DNA of 6,487 nucleotides, taken from Chloroflexota bacterium (lineage in GTDB: Bacteria > Chloroflexota > Limnocylindria > Limnocylindrales > CSP1-4). The position numbers and the translations under genes were made by a program. Where the stretch lies: contig JAJYDP010000287.1 of assembly GCA_021777365.1 (NCBI GenBank), forward strand, positions 1 through 6,487, in the 5' to 3' direction. This document shows positions 5,551 to 6,487 of this stretch, in pieces. Every line of letters begins with the position of its first letter. Position 1 is the first letter of the stretch. Below the pieces are notes generated by a model that was not told the DNA's origin, searched no databases, and saw only the letters and a program-made list of their open reading frames with translations.

Positions 5551-6487
5551 TCAGTCCGGCAGTTCGGCCGCCAGGTCCAGGCAGCGTCCCTCGTCGCTGA
5601 GGCGTGCCTCGATCCCCAGGGAGCGGGCCCGCTGCTCGATGTCGCGCCACGTCGCGGCGGGCAGCCCCTTCGTGCGCGGCAGCTCGGCTCGGGGCGCTCG
5701 TGCGGCCTCGTCCTCGCGCTGCTCGCGGATCATCGCTGCCAGCGCCGGCGGCAGGTCCTCGCCCTGCTCGCGCGAGCCGCGCCGGCGCTTGGTTCCCGCC
5801 TGCGCCGCCTGGTGCTCCTCGTCGGGCGACGCGTCCGCCTCGGCAGGAGCGGCACCGGGCAGCAGCGCCAGCACGGTCTCGGCCGTGTGAGTCGCCTGGA
5901 GGTGCGCCGCCAGTGACGCGGGTTCCCAGGTGAGCGAGAGCGACACGCGGTCGGGCGCGGTCTCCAGGTACGCCACGGTCGCCTGGTCCAGGATGCGGAA
6001 CAGGCCCGTCTCGAGGTCGATGTCGAGGCGCCGATCGGCGCCCACCGAATCGAAGTCGACCGGGATCTGCGCGTCGCGCCCGCGGTCCCGGGCGAGCCGC
6101 CGCAGCGTGGGGACCAGCCCGAGATCGTCGAGCACCATGGGGCGCACGTTGAAGATGAAGGTCTTGGTCGCGTCCAGCGCGTGCTGCACCACGTCGATCA
6201 GCGTCTGCGCCTCGCGCACCGCCGCCTCGGGGTCGCGCGCGACCAGCCGCTCCACGATCTGGGCCTGCAGCACGATGTTGGCCAGGCTCTGCGCCGGCCC
6301 ATCGTGCATGGCCCGGGCGATGTCCCGGCGCATGTCCTCCTGCGCCGAGAGGATCGCGCGGGACACTTCCGCCGAGACGGGCAGCGCCCCGAGCTCGTCG
6401 CCGGACCCCTCCGGCGGCACCCACTCGGCCGCCGCCCGGAGGGCCTCCACGAGCTCGGCGAGGTGGTCGCGGTAGCGGACCAGGACC
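5551..6487 (-). CDS. DegS-type sensor histidine kinase relative with a degenerate ATPase domain (5' end off right edge)
   Basis: The frame stays open to the window edge and reads coding-like there (VLVRYRDHLAELVEALR), so the gene is taken as 5'-partial; the GTG at 6450 has no ribosome binding site. Numbering from that GTG: residues 30-115 are a HisKA_3 dimerisation/phosphotransfer domain with the DegS-like H-box RAMHDGPAQSLAN (H49) and the following conserved RPMVLDDLGLVPTLRR (103-118). Residues 125-299 occupy the place of the HATPase domain but are degenerate: the N-box reads ETGLFRILDQATVAYLE (147-163), with A160 where the family has the Mg-binding Asn. No DxGxG or GxGM-type glycine box follows. 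Instead there is a charged low-complexity insert (about 200-262), then a tail (DIEQRARSLG to AAELPD) resembling the last strands of the fold. No membrane segment is visible. It may be a phosphotransfer or scaffold pseudokinase. It sits upstream of flp, and its receiver partner is not certain. Confidence 0.8.
   Translation of the reverse strand, partial: VLVRYRDHLAELVEALRAAAEWVPPEGSGDELGALPVSAEVSRAILSAQEDMRRDIARAMHDGPAQSLANIVLQAQIVERLVARDPEAAVREAQTLIDVVQHALDATKTFIFNVRPMVLDDLGLVPTLRRLARDRGRDAQIPVDFDSVGADRRLDIDLETGLFRILDQATVAYLETAPDRVSLSLTWEPASLAAHLQATHTAETVLALLPGAAPAEADASPDEEHQAAQAGTKRRRGSREQGEDLPPALAAMIREQREDEAARAPRAELPRTKGLPAATWRDIEQRARSLGIEARLSDEGRCLDLAAELPD

Noticed and set aside
5150..6424. 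Minus-strand open frame of 424 codons overlapping the kinase-like gene and flp
   Set aside because: It is an Ala/Arg/Gly-rich shadow in another frame; the HDGPAQ and DDLGL motifs and the Flp signature lie in the competing frames.
6448..6450. GTG as true start of the kinase-like gene
   Set aside because: No Shine-Dalgarno precedes it and the upstream in-frame residues look like a helical coding stretch to the window edge, so the gene more likely starts beyond 6487.

Overview
The window is a high-GC stretch in which every convincing gene lies on the minus strand, so transcription runs from high to low coordinates. It is the assembly-platform part of a Tad/Flp type IVc pilus locus. In transcription order it holds: a DegS-type histidine-kinase-like gene (cut by the right edge), a decayed 3' remnant of a second Flp pilin, an intact Flp prepilin gene, cpaB (rcpC), a CpaE/TadZ protein with an N-terminal receiver domain, the CpaF/TadA motor ATPase, the membrane platform protein TadB, and the first 24 codons of a probable tadC (cut by the left edge).

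How the parts work together: the Flp prepilin is a 56-residue precursor with a G|QGLAEY processing site. CpaF supplies ATP-driven force, and TadB with the following tadC-like protein forms the inner-membrane platform that CpaF acts on. CpaB is a membrane-anchored SAF-domain protein on the outer face. CpaE/TadZ is the MinD/ParA-like positioning hub. cpaE, cpaF, tadB and tadC follow each other at 29, 34 and 3 nt and look like one operon. flp sits upstream, separated from cpaB by a perfect 32-bp palindrome that could act as a partial terminator, allowing pilin to be made in excess over the machine.

Organism: no secretin (cpaC/rcpA) or cpaD lies between cpaB and cpaE, where many diderm tad loci carry them. 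This fits a monoderm cell envelope. The receiver-containing CpaE, the DegS-type kinase relative and the very high GC suggest a high-GC Chloroflexota lineage, with Actinomycetota as the alternative. This is inference from protein style, not from a marker gene.

Points of most interest: (1) the kinase-like protein keeps the phospho-acceptor histidine region but appears to have lost the N-box and glycine-rich boxes of its ATPase domain; (2) the CpaE receiver domain keeps all the residues needed for phosphorylation, unlike the stripped-down receiver described for TadZ; (3) a second pilin survives only as its C-terminal 27 or so codons between the kinase-like gene and flp; (4) a strong palindrome separates flp from cpaB. 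Together they suggest, without proving it, a pilus whose positioning hub is, or recently was, under phospho-signalling control.
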